A stretch of 6,563 nucleotides of DNA from DASRVA01 sp035687745 (GCA_035687745.1 DASRVA010000103.1:1-6563), one strand, 5' to 3'; shown: positions 1 to 6,458, counted from the stretch's first letter. Notes: generated from the sequence alone by a model not told the origin. Numbers and translations: made by a program.

Positions 1-1602
1 CCCGCCCGCCTTCAGGACGTCGGCCCACCGGTCGGCCGTGGGGGCACGGTCGTTCCACGCCGCCCTCAGGTAATCGTACCAGGTCTCGGCGTCGAGCGAG
101 GGGACCGCCGCAGCGGATACGGCCGTCGTGTCGCCGCGGGATACGGCCGTCGTGTCGGCCGGGGCGGCCCCGGCCACGCCTCCCCCCGCCCGACGGCGCG
201 CCTCGAGCAGCACGTCGGGCATGGCGCGGGTGTTGAAGATCGGGCGCATGGCCGGCTGGACGAGGCTCGCCACCCCCTCCTCCGGGATCCAGTCGCCCCA
301 CGACTCGAGCGGGGTGTGGTCCGGGAGCAGCAGGTGGCACCACGAGGCGGTCTCATCGAAGACGGGGCTGAACGACACGCGGAAGCTCGCCTGCTTGAGG
401 GCCTGGTCGAAGCCGAGCGCGGGCGGCAGCGCGTAGACCGGGTTCGCGTCCCCGAAGAGGATCGTCCGGACGCGTCCCGCCTTGAGGCCGGCGGCCAGAT
501 CGGCGATGGCCTGGTAGGAGCGCCCGACGCCGCCCGTCACCGGGCTCGTGAGACGCACCGTGTCGCCGACCGCTCCGCCGGCCTGGTTGAGCAGATTGAC
601 CGCCACGGCCGCCGCGGTCGCCTGGCGGTGGGCGGTCGCGACCCCACCGGGGAGGGCGACGCTTCGCCGGGACCGGAACAGCTCCGCCAGCCGCTCGATC
701 GTGCCGGCCGGGACGCCGGTGGCCTCGCTGGCCCGTGACGGCGTCCAGGCGGCGGCTAGGTCGCCCGCGCCCAGCGCGTTCGCCATGGCCAGTGCCACCA
801 GATGCTCGGTCCCCGGACGCGGGGCCACCCACTCGTCCGCGTTGGCCGCCGTCATCGAGAGCCGGGGCTCGATGGCGACGACCAGCCCCGCGGTCCGATT
901 CTCCCGCTCGGCCTCCCGGACGGCGTGCATTCCCGCCCACTCACGGCCGTACCGGACCGGCGAGACCCACGTCTCCAGATAATCGGCGCCGAAGGAGACC
1001 ACCAGCTCGGCCCCCTCGATGTCGTAGGTCGGGATGGCGGCCTGTCCGAAGACCCGCCGGTTGGCTTCGAGGAGCGCCTCGTGAGCGAACGGCTCGTAGA
1101 CGATCCACCGCGCGCCGACCGCCCTCGTCCACTCCTCGTAGAGCCGCGCCCGGGTCCCCGTTTGGAGGCCCGTCACAAGGACCACCGACCCGGGCTCGGC
1201 GGCGCCTTCGACGAGCCGCTCCGCGAGCGCGCCCACCGCCTCGTCCCACCCGATGTCCACGTAGCGGCCGTCGGCGAGCCGCTTGGGTCCCTTCAGGCGG
1301 TCCGGATCGTAGAGGTTCTGGTGCGCGGCCTGCCCGCGCGCGCACAGCTTGCCGCGATTGACCGGGCTGTCGGGATTCCCCTCCAGCTTGATGACCCGCC
1401 CTTCGCGGGTCTTGACGTGAACCCCGCAGCCGGCCGGGCATTCCCGGCAGGTGGACGCGTACCAGGTGGGCACGCCGGGCGTGACGTCCTCGGGCGGCAC
1501 GAGATAGGGAACCAGGCTCTGGGGACCGATCTTCTGGTCGCAGGCGGCCACCGCCCCCGCGCCGGTGACCCCGACCAGCTTCAGGAAGTCGCGTCGCTCC
1601 AT
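1..1602 (-). CDS. ActB-like molybdopterin oxidoreductase-family protein, Tat-exported (3' end beyond window)
   Basis: Likely the large periplasmic iron-sulfur/MopB-fold subunit of an alternative-complex-III-like (CISM family) quinol-oxidising complex. The frame is open from ATG at 1602 to the window edge (534 codons, no stop). The N-terminus reads MERRDFLKLVG, a twin-arginine leader (R3, R4, FLK), followed by VAAC at 18-21, which fits a lipobox. Residues 52-87 carry C52-x2-C55-x3-C59-x27-C87, the N-terminal [4Fe-4S] motif of molybdopterin oxidoreductases, then GNPDSPVNRGKLCARGQ and NLYDPDRLKGP, which match the family. I see no Cys in the region (about 140-200) where Mo-ligating Cys usually lies; YEPFAHEALLEANRRVFG there resembles ActB. 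Full-length ActB proteins are around 1000 residues with a C-terminal ferredoxin-like half, so roughly half is visible. It starts one base after the pentahaem cytochrome stop, so it is co-transcribed. A catalytic PsrA/TtrA-type enzyme is the main alternative. The family is firm; the exact complex is inferred. Confidence 0.85.
   Translation of the reverse strand, partial: MERRDFLKLVGVTGAGAVAACDQKIGPQSLVPYLVPPEDVTPGVPTWYASTCRECPAGCGVHVKTREGRVIKLEGNPDSPVNRGKLCARGQAAHQNLYDPDRLKGPKRLADGRYVDIGWDEAVGALAERLVEGAAEPGSVVLVTGLQTGTRARLYEEWTRAVGARWIVYEPFAHEALLEANRRVFGQAAIPTYDIEGAELVVSFGADYLETWVSPVRYGREWAGMHAVREAERENRTAGLVVAIEPRLSMTAANADEWVAPRPGTEHLVALAMANALGAGDLAAAWTPSRASEATGVPAGTIERLAELFRSRRSVALPGGVATAHRQATAAAVAVNLLNQAGGAVGDTVRLTSPVTGGVGRSYQAIADLAAGLKAGRVRTILFGDANPVYALPPALGFDQALKQASFRVSFSPVFDETASWCHLLLPDHTPLESWGDWIPEEGVASLVQPAMRPIFNTRAMPDVLLEARRRAGGGVAGAAPADTTAVSRGDTTAVSAAAVPSLDAETWYDYLRAAWNDRAPTADRWADVLKAGG
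115..157. repeat. In-frame short tandem repeat within the actB-like gene
   Basis: A 19-base word beginning ggatacggcc occurs at 115-133 and again at 139-157, offset by 24 bases (8 codons). On the minus strand this encodes DTTAVS twice, separated by RG, inside an Ala/Gly/Pro-rich stretch (about residues 475-500). It looks like a recent small duplication in a flexible linker and keeps the frame open. Confidence 0.85.
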
Positions 1603-1603
1603 A

Positions 1604-2134
1604 TCAGTAGTGGCAGGTGGCGCAGTCGTCCGGCGCGCCCCTGTCGCGGTGACAGTTCACGCACCACCCCATCGTCAGCGGCGCTACCTTCTCCACCCGC
1701 GCCATGCCCGCCACGTCGCCGTGGCAGGTCGCACACGTCACGCCGGCCCGGATGTGAGGCTGGTGGGTGAACTGGACGAACTCCGGGACCGAGTACACGC
1801 GCTGCCAGGGGATCGACGTCGAGTCGGCCCAGAACTGCATGAGCTTCTGGATCTCCCGCTGGAACTCGGGGCTCGTGCCCTGGACGAACCGGTGGCAGCC
1901 CATGCATGTCCCCACGGCCGGGATCCCGGCCTCCTCGGAGACGCTGGTGGAGAAGTGGCAGTAGGCGCACGGGATCTGGTTGTCCCCGGCGTGCACGGTG
2001 TGCATGAAGGCGATCGGCTGCTCGGGGGCGTCGTCCTGGGTCGGAGCGGAGCGGACGTCTCCGCAGGCGGAAGCGGCGATGAGACAAGCGGCGGACAGGA
2101 TCGCGGCCCGGAATCCGTTCGCGGCAGCCCGCAT
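1604..2134 (-). CDS. Pentahaem c-type cytochrome, ActA-like subunit of alternative complex III-like complex
   Basis: A 176-residue periplasmic electron-transfer protein with five CxxCH haem c motifs: CAYCH 56-60, CMGCH 77-81, CATCH 134-138, CVNCH 158-162 and CATCH 171-175. The last sits one residue from the C-terminal Tyr. The leader (MRAAANGFRAAILSAAC...) has a hydrophobic core and ends ASAC at 21-24, a somewhat weak lipobox, so it may be a lipoprotein. HTVHAGDNQIPCAYCH, the spacing to EEAGIPAVGTCMGCH and APLTMGWCVNCH are the pattern I know from ActA of alternative complex III, a five-haem subunit that passes electrons from the quinol site to a soluble or oxidase-bound carrier. ATG at 2134 is preceded by GGGGAG only 3 bases upstream, a short but usable ribosome binding site. 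The stop TGA (1606-1604) is one base from the next start, and the gene opens the operon. Confidence 0.9.
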   Translation of the reverse strand: MRAAANGFRAAILSAACLIAASACGDVRSAPTQDDAPEQPIAFMHTVHAGDNQIPCAYCHFSTSVSEEAGIPAVGTCMGCHRFVQGTSPEFQREIQKLMQFWADSTSIPWQRVYSVPEFVQFTHQPHIRAGVTCATCHGDVAGMARVEKVAPLTMGWCVNCHRDRGAPDDCATCHY

Positions 2135-2229
2135 GCACTCCCCGGGAAGGGGTACCGAGAGCGATGTCGAGACGATGGTGGCGGAGTGCTCGCGCCGCGA
2201 GTGACCTTACCCGCCGCGAAAGCGCGGGC

Positions 2230-2259
2230 AAAGTATGGACCGGGAGGGGCGAAAGTCAA
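2230..2259 (-). promoter_or_regulatory. Sigma70-type promoter upstream of the cytochrome operon
   Basis: On the minus strand TTGACT (2259-2254) is followed after 18 bases by TACTTT (2235-2230); with a 17-base spacer the -10 would read ATACTT. Five of six bases match the -35 consensus and the -10 has the TAnnnT form, which stands out in such GC-rich DNA. Transcription would start near 2223, giving a leader of about 88 bases before ATG 2134. It separates the respiratory operon from the kinase gene ending at 2287. The rest of the gap 2135-2286 shows nothing else clear, except that CCCC (just upstream of the start) could pair with the GGGG of the ribosome binding site. Confidence 0.6.
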
Positions 2260-2286
2260 GCCGGCTGCCGTCGCGCGGCCGACCCT

Positions 2287-4134
2287 TCAACGCGAGGTGG
2301 TCGTCTCGGCCCCCATCCGCGCTTCCAGGGCCTCGATCGCGCCGCGCGCATGCACCAGCGCCCGGCGAACGCGGGGATCCGGGCCGCCAGCGTCTTCGAG
2401 GAGATCGCGGGCCTCGCGGTAGTGCCGGAGCGCCCGAACGGAATCCTGGATACCGGGCCAGCGTGGATCGGCCAGCAGGTCGCCGGCGGCCAGGTGGCTG
2501 GTGGCGACCGAGAGCCGGGCCTCGGGACTCCCGGGCCGCTCCTCCAGCAGCGTGCGCGAAGCCCGGAGCGCGAGGTCGGCCTCGTCGAGCGCCGTCGCGC
2601 CGTCGTCCCGGAGCATCGCCAGCTCGGCAAGCTTCCTGCGTCCCAGAGCGATGGGAGCCAGATACTCCTCGTCCTGATCGGATTCCAGGGCCAGCCGCTC
2701 GAGCGTGGCGAGCGCGCGGCGCAGGGCGTCCTCGCGGACGGCATCGGAGCCGGGCAGGCTGGCGATGTCCTGGTCCAGATCGCTCACGAGGGCCGAGGCC
2801 AGCGTCCTGATCTCGTCAGCCCGACGCTCGGCGACCGCCTCGGCGCTCGCGGTCAGACCCGCCTGCCAGCGCGCCGCCCCGAAACCGGCCGCCATCGACA
2901 ACAGCATGAGGACTCCCGACAGGACGCTCGGCCAGTGCCGACGGGCGAACTTGCCGAAGCGATACCCGACCGTCGGGGAACGGGCGCTGACGGGACGACC
3001 GTCGAGATGCATCAGAATGTCCTCTGCCAGACGTTCCGCCGAGCCGTAGCGCCGGTCGGGCTCCCGGCTGAGCGCCTTCAGAGCGATGTTGTCGAGATCC
3101 CCCGACAGCCGCCGGCGCAGCCGATCCGGACTCGTCCCGCGGCGGAAGGCGAGCTCGACCGTGTCCGGCCCGGCCCCGTCCGGAGAGCTCATGCCGGCTA
3201 GGCTCGGCCGCCCGGGCACGCGCCGCTCCAGCGTCCGCTCGACCTGGGAGGCGGTCTGTCCCGAGAGCCGGTACGGACGGCGACCGGCCAGCAGCTCGTA
3301 CAGGATCACGCCCAGCGAGTATACGTCGCTCGCCGTCGTCACGGGCTCGCCACGGATCTGCTCGGGGCTCGCGTAGTCCGGCGTCATGGGCCGGAGCGCC
3401 GTCATCGTCAGCTCGTCCCCATCCGCCGAGAGCGGATCCAGCACCTTGGCGATCCCGAAGTCGAGGAGCTTGGGAGTCCCGTCGGCGGTGACCAGGATGT
3501 TGGAGGGCTTGAGGTCCCGATGGACGACCAGGCTCTGGTGGGCGGCCTGGACAGCGGAGCACACGGTCAGGAACAGGTCCAGCCGGCGCTCGACGGTGAG
3601 CTTCTCCTCGTCCGCGTAGCGGTCGATCCTCCGTCCCTCGACGAATTCCATGACGAAGTATGGAAGCCCCTCCTGGGTGGTGCCGCCGTCCAGGAGCCGG
3701 GCGATGTTGGGATGGTCGAGCCGGGCCAGGATCTGGCGCTCGGCGCGGAAGCGGTTCACGACCGCGCCTCGCGCGTAGCCCAGGGGCAGGATCTTCACCG
3801 CCACGACCTGGTCGAACTCCCCCTCGACCCGCCGCGCGCGGTAGACGACCCCCATTCCCCCGCGGCCGATCTCCTCCTCCAACGCGTAGGGCCCGATGCG
3901 GCGCCCCGTCATGGAGGCCTCGGGGACCTCGGTCGTCTCGGCCAGCGTCTGGATCGCGGGCGCGTCCAGCAGGGTGTCCGTGCTCTCGTGGGCCGCCAGG
4001 AGGTCGAGAACCTCGTGGAGCAGGATCTCGTCTCCGTCGCTGCCCTTGGTGACCAGCGCGATCCGCTCGTCGACGGGGTACTCCAGGGCTTCGTCGAACA
4101 GCGCCCGCACGCGCTCCCAACGATCCTCGGTCAT
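2287..4134 (-). CDS. Membrane-anchored Ser/Thr protein kinase (Hanks type) with C-terminal helical-repeat domain
   Basis: A 615-residue kinase. Residues 1-75 are a helical N-terminal extension (WERVRALFDEAL...) common in kinases encoded beside ECF sigma factors. The catalytic domain spans about 83-380: Gly loop GRGGMGV 90-96, ATP Lys K114 in VAVK, catalytic HRDLKPSN 205-212 (D207, an RD kinase), DFG 225-227, an activation segment with several Thr (T243, T245, T251), SPE 256-258, and DVYSLGVILYELL from 270. All key residues are present, so it should be active. One transmembrane helix lies at about 400-421 (SVLSGVLMLLSMAAGFGAA). The remainder, about 425-615, is Ala/Leu/Arg-rich helix with TPR-like character, probably outside the membrane as a sensor or scaffold. 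ATG 4134 overlaps the sigma factor stop as TGATG, with AAGGAG just upstream, so translation is coupled. A start further upstream in the same frame would overlap the sigma gene widely and is not credible. The likely substrate is the neighbouring sigma factor. Confidence 0.93.
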   Translation of the reverse strand: MTEDRWERVRALFDEALEYPVDERIALVTKGSDGDEILLHEVLDLLAAHESTDTLLDAPAIQTLAETTEVPEASMTGRRIGPYALEEEIGRGGMGVVYRARRVEGEFDQVVAVKILPLGYARGAVVNRFRAERQILARLDHPNIARLLDGGTTQEGLPYFVMEFVEGRRIDRYADEEKLTVERRLDLFLTVCSAVQAAHQSLVVHRDLKPSNILVTADGTPKLLDFGIAKVLDPLSADGDELTMTALRPMTPDYASPEQIRGEPVTTASDVYSLGVILYELLAGRRPYRLSGQTASQVERTLERRVPGRPSLAGMSSPDGAGPDTVELAFRRGTSPDRLRRRLSGDLDNIALKALSREPDRRYGSAERLAEDILMHLDGRPVSARSPTVGYRFGKFARRHWPSVLSGVLMLLSMAAGFGAARWQAGLTASAEAVAERRADEIRTLASALVSDLDQDIASLPGSDAVREDALRRALATLERLALESDQDEEYLAPIALGRRKLAELAMLRDDGATALDEADLALRASRTLLEERPGSPEARLSVATSHLAAGDLLADPRWPGIQDSVRALRHYREARDLLEDAGGPDPRVRRALVHARGAIEALEARMGAETTTSR

Positions 4135-4703
4135 CACTCCTTCGCGCTCAGCTCCCTGAGCAGCCACGCCCGCGCGAAGCGCCAGTCGCGCTTCACCGTG
4201 GCCGTCGAGACGTCCAGTACCTCGGCGATCTCCTCGACCCCCAGTCCTCCGAAGAAGCGGAGCTCTACGACCGAGCTCTGCCGTTCGTCGATCCCCGCCA
4301 GCGCGGCCAGCGCGTCGTCCAGCGCCACCAGGTCCAGCGGCCGCTGCTCGTGGAAGGCCATGCCTTCCACGAGCGTGACCTTGTGCCCGCCGCCGCGCTT
4401 GATCGCTCGCCGCCGCCGGGCGTGGTCGACCAGGATCCGCCGCATCGTCCGCGCGGCAACGGCCATGAAGTGGGCCCGGGTCTGCCAATCCACCTGGTCC
4501 GTGTCGACCAGACGCAGGAAAGCCTCGTGCACCAGCGCGGTCGGCTGGAGGGTGTGGTCGGCGGGCTCGTTCCGCATGTAGCGGGCGGCCAGCGCCCGCA
4601 GGTCGTCATAGATCAGCGGGACCAGGCTCTCGGCGGCCTTGGCGTCGCCGTTCTGGATCTTGAGCAGGAGCCCTGTCGTGTCTTCTCTGGCTTCCCGGGT
4701 CAT
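4134..4703 (-). CDS. ECF-family RNA polymerase sigma factor (TIGR02999-like), kinase-linked
   Basis: A 189-residue sigma factor of the ECF group typical of kinase-rich phyla. Region 2 covers about 10-100: ALVHEAFLRLV 56-66 (region 2.2), W73, and RAHFMAVAARTMRRILVDHARRR 76-98 (regions 2.3-2.4), near-diagnostic of this subfamily. Region 4 covers about 125-185 with ERQSSVVELRFFGGLGVEEIAEVLDVS and the recognition helix TATVKRDWRFARAWL. The acidic DAED motif that normally contacts the polymerase beta' subunit just before L-V-x-E is replaced here by Q53-P54-T55-A56. No anti-sigma gene lies beside it; the partner is the Ser/Thr kinase, overlapping by one base. ATG 4703 has AGGGGGAGG ending 10 bases upstream and GGGGGAG directly abutting it; the first is the better-placed ribosome binding site. 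By analogy with Vibrio EcfP/PknT (ECF43), phosphorylation of T55 may activate it; that is inference. Confidence 0.92.
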   Translation of the reverse strand: MTREAREDTTGLLLKIQNGDAKAAESLVPLIYDDLRALAARYMRNEPADHTLQPTALVHEAFLRLVDTDQVDWQTRAHFMAVAARTMRRILVDHARRRRAIKRGGGHKVTLVEGMAFHEQRPLDLVALDDALAALAGIDERQSSVVELRFFGGLGVEEIAEVLDVSTATVKRDWRFARAWLLRELSAKE

Positions 4704-4893
4704 CTCCCCCGTACCTCCCCCTTGAGGCTCGGTGCCGGAGGGTCGGAGTGCAAGGGGCGCGCCGTGACTCGTCCGGAAGGCCTCATGGCGACCACCCCCG
4801 CATCGGAAGGAGCAAGTAGCCTGGACGCCGCGAGAAGGCGCCGCCTACCGCTCCAAGGTTTCGGGGACGTAGCGCGGTCTTAGGGGAATCGAG
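4704..4893. other. Intergenic gap between selenoprotein gene and sigma-factor gene
   Basis: A 190-base spacer. Apart from the sigma-factor ribosome binding site (purine-rich AGGGGGAGG at about 4713-4721 read on the minus strand), I see no convincing promoter and no terminator. A 6-bp stem with one G-U pair (4824-4829 with 4837-4842) has no U tract after it. A promoter for the sigma/kinase unit probably lies here, but it does not match the sigma70 consensus; autoregulation by the ECF factor itself would be consistent with that. Confidence 0.4.
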
Positions 4894-6312
4894 TCAGGGA
4901 GCCGCGCCCGCGGCGGGCTTTCGGGCACGGAAGGTGACACCCTTGGTACCGAACTTGACCGCACTGCCTTCCTGGGGTGCGCCGCTGAAGACGTCAGCTC
5001 GCCAGGTGACCTCGAAGTCCTCAAACCCGGCTTCCTCGACCTTCTCCCGAAGCTCTGCATCCAGCAGAGCGCCCGCAATTCAGCCCGTCCAGAGATCGAT
5101 GTTCCCCTTCGCCGCCTCCGGAATCGGCTGCTCGACCACGATGTCGGCGATTCGGAGATGGCCACCCGCTTTGAGCGCCCGGTACCATTCGCCGAGCGCG
5201 GCGGGCTTGTCGGGACAGAGGTTCAGGACGCCGTTCGAGATCACGATGTCGGCCCACCCGTCCGGCACCGGTAAGGACTCCGCGTAGGCCTGGGCGATCG
5301 TGACGTTGTCGGTGCCGGAGTCTCCAGCCGCCGAGTGGGCCTTCTGGACCATTTCGTCCGTCATATCGACGCCGAGGACACGCCCGTTCGTCCCAACCCT
5401 TCGGCTCGCTATCAGTGTGTCCAGACCGGCGCCGCAACCGATGTCCACGACGTGCGCGCCGGAGGGGATCTCGCCCAGGGTGAACGGGTTCCCTGTCCCG
5501 GCAAATGACTCCAGCGCGGTGGGCGGAACCGCTTCGATGTCCGCCTGCTCGTACTCCAGCATCTCGGCGAGCCGCCGTCCAGTGTGGAAGTGGAATCCCT
5601 TCTCGGGATGGAGCGCAACGTCGCGGTACTCGCCCTGCACCTCCCTGCGGATGACGTGGAAGGCCAAGTCGGACGCGCCCCCGGCCACGCAGGTCGGGCA
5701 GGTCCGCATGACCCGCTCTCCTTCGAGAACCCAGAGCTCGACCTCGCCCACGTCGTCGTACCGCTCGGTGCGCGGCTCGAGTTTCTTCTCCGGCGGGAGA
5801 TCGATTTCCTCGCGCGCGGGCGTCGTCAGGAGCAGGTACTCGCTCCCGGGAACGGAGTTTTTGAGCAGGCGATGGATGAGGATGACGTCCACCCCGGAAA
5901 GCTCGGAGAGACCCGCGAAGTCCGAGATCACCGCCTGGCCGCTGTGGACGATCAGCTTGATGTTGAGCTCGCCCACATTGGCGCATGCCCCGCAGCGGCA
6001 GATGGCGGTCCGGGCCATCAGATCCCGGGCGGCCTGAAACTCGCCGAAGAAGACGCCGATCCGCTCGCCCAGCTCGCGTGACAGCTCGGCGGGAGGACTG
6101 GCTCCGTTCTTTCGCGCGAACATGAAAACGGCGTCCCCCTCGAGCTTAGAGACCTCGATGGGAGTCGTCGCCTGGGCCAGGATCGTCTGGAGCAGCGTGC
6201 CCACGATCATCTGGCCGTGCTCCTGGGCCTTCGCGTGGTCGAGCATGAAGCGTGTGTAGCCGCTTATGTCAGCGAGCAGGAGGACGACCGGTTCGATGGA
6301 GCTTCTCCTCAC
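4894..6312 (-). CDS. DUF2652 (cyclase-like)–SAM methyltransferase fusion, predicted selenoprotein (UGA = Sec411)
   Basis: A predicted 472-residue cytoplasmic protein read through an in-frame UGA. Residues 1 to about 195 match DUF2652, a class III nucleotidyl-cyclase-like fold: LLADISGYTRFM has metal-type D15 and KLEGDAVFMF has D60. At the usual catalytic Asn the aligned residue is I144 while R148 is kept, so cyclase activity is doubtful. CRCGAC (C105, C107, C110) and CPTC (C205, C208) may bind metal. Residues about 265-472 are an ArsM/UbiE-like methyltransferase: SAM motif VVDIGCGAGLD at about 288-298, acidic D316 in GVDMTDEM, ISNGVLNLCPDK at about 358-369, then DLWTG-U-IAGALLDAEL. The 61 codons after the UGA continue the family (EEAGFEDFEVTW, FGTKGVTFRARKP) to TGA at 4896-4894. 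The GTG start at 6312 has GGAG 9 bases upstream and begins close to the DUF2652 core. A longer TTG start (6387) lacks a ribosome binding site and falls on a likely -35 box. The methyl acceptor is unknown. Confidence 0.82.
5052..5070 (-). promoter_or_regulatory. Bacterial SECIS-like hairpin downstream of in-frame UGA
   Basis: On the minus strand GCTCTGC, loop TGGAT, GCAGAGC form a perfect 7-bp stem with a 5-base loop. The loop begins 16 bases after the UGA; the Escherichia coli fdhF SECIS loop is 17 bases away. It has G within its first two positions, as bacterial SECIS models require for SelB binding. The stem lies inside codons for ALLDAEL and uses GCT and GCA, both with A/T wobble bases needed for pairing, in an otherwise GC3-rich genome. 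Confidence 0.75.
5080..5082 (-). other. In-frame UGA, predicted selenocysteine codon
   Basis: TGA between DLWTG and IAGALLDAEL. ArsM-type relatives have Cys (TGC/TGT) here, the position corresponding to the As(III)-binding Cys224 of Cyanidioschyzon ArsM by my recollection of the family motif. The same frame stays open for 61 homologous codons afterwards, with no frameshift or other stop. A sequencing error or nonsense mutation TGC to TGA is the alternative; the adjacent hairpin argues against it. Confidence 0.78.
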
Positions 6313-6358
6313 GACTAATGTCTCCGGAGCTATGGAGTGGGCACTTTCCGGAGCAGGA

Positions 6359-6387
6359 ATGGTGATTCCAACGGGACGAGAGGTCAA
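6359..6387 (-). promoter_or_regulatory. Possible sigma70 promoter for the selenoprotein gene
   Basis: TTGACC (6387-6382) matches the -35 consensus in five of six bases. A 17-base spacer leads to CACCAT (6364-6359), a weak -10 with three matches. Transcription would start near 6352, about 40 bases before the GTG start at 6312. The -10 is poor, so confidence is low. In the rest of the gap 6313-6458 I see no clear promoter for the plus-strand gene. Confidence 0.3.
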
Positions 6388-6458
6388 GTCCGGTGTTTTG
6401 TGCAGCTCGCCTGCCGTCGGCTAGAGCCGGGATACCCTCGGATGGCAGATTCCGGCGT

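Noticed and set aside
115..157. The repeat as a CRISPR or regulatory repeat array
   Set aside because: There are only two copies, 24 bases apart, without a real spacer, and both are in frame inside a coding gene.
802..1770. Long plus-strand frame opposite the actB-like and cytochrome genes
   Set aside because: Antisense shadow: no recognisable motif, and the minus strand carries the Tat leader, Fe-S Cys and haem motifs over the same bases.
2164..3201. Long plus-strand frame opposite the kinase gene
   Set aside because: No motif and no ribosome binding site; it lies over the kinase C-terminal half and also crosses the cytochrome promoter.
2287..4488. A 733-codon kinase start upstream of 4134
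   Set aside because: The extra 118 codons run inside the sigma factor gene and show no motif; ATG 4134 has AAGGAG upstream and the TGATG overlap typical of coupled genes.
3520..4581. Long plus-strand frame opposite kinase and sigma genes
   Set aside because: It is the mirror of strongly supported kinase motifs and the sigma factor; its composition reflects GC bias only.
4824..4842. Stem-loop as a terminator after the selenoprotein gene
   Set aside because: The stem is six pairs including a G-U, with no U tract downstream, about 50 bases or more past the stop; too weak to call.
5021..5986. A 321-codon minus-strand frame overlapping the methyltransferase gene
   Set aside because: Its translation is Arg/Gly-rich with no family motifs, while the overlapping frame carries the clear DUF2652 and methyltransferase motifs; it is a shadow of GC-rich coding DNA.
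5080..6387. Taking the UGA at 5080 as the true end of the methyltransferase (435 codons from TTG)
   Set aside because: The following 61 codons match the family C-terminus in the same frame, with a SECIS-like hairpin in place. A simple nonsense mutation remains possible but explains less.
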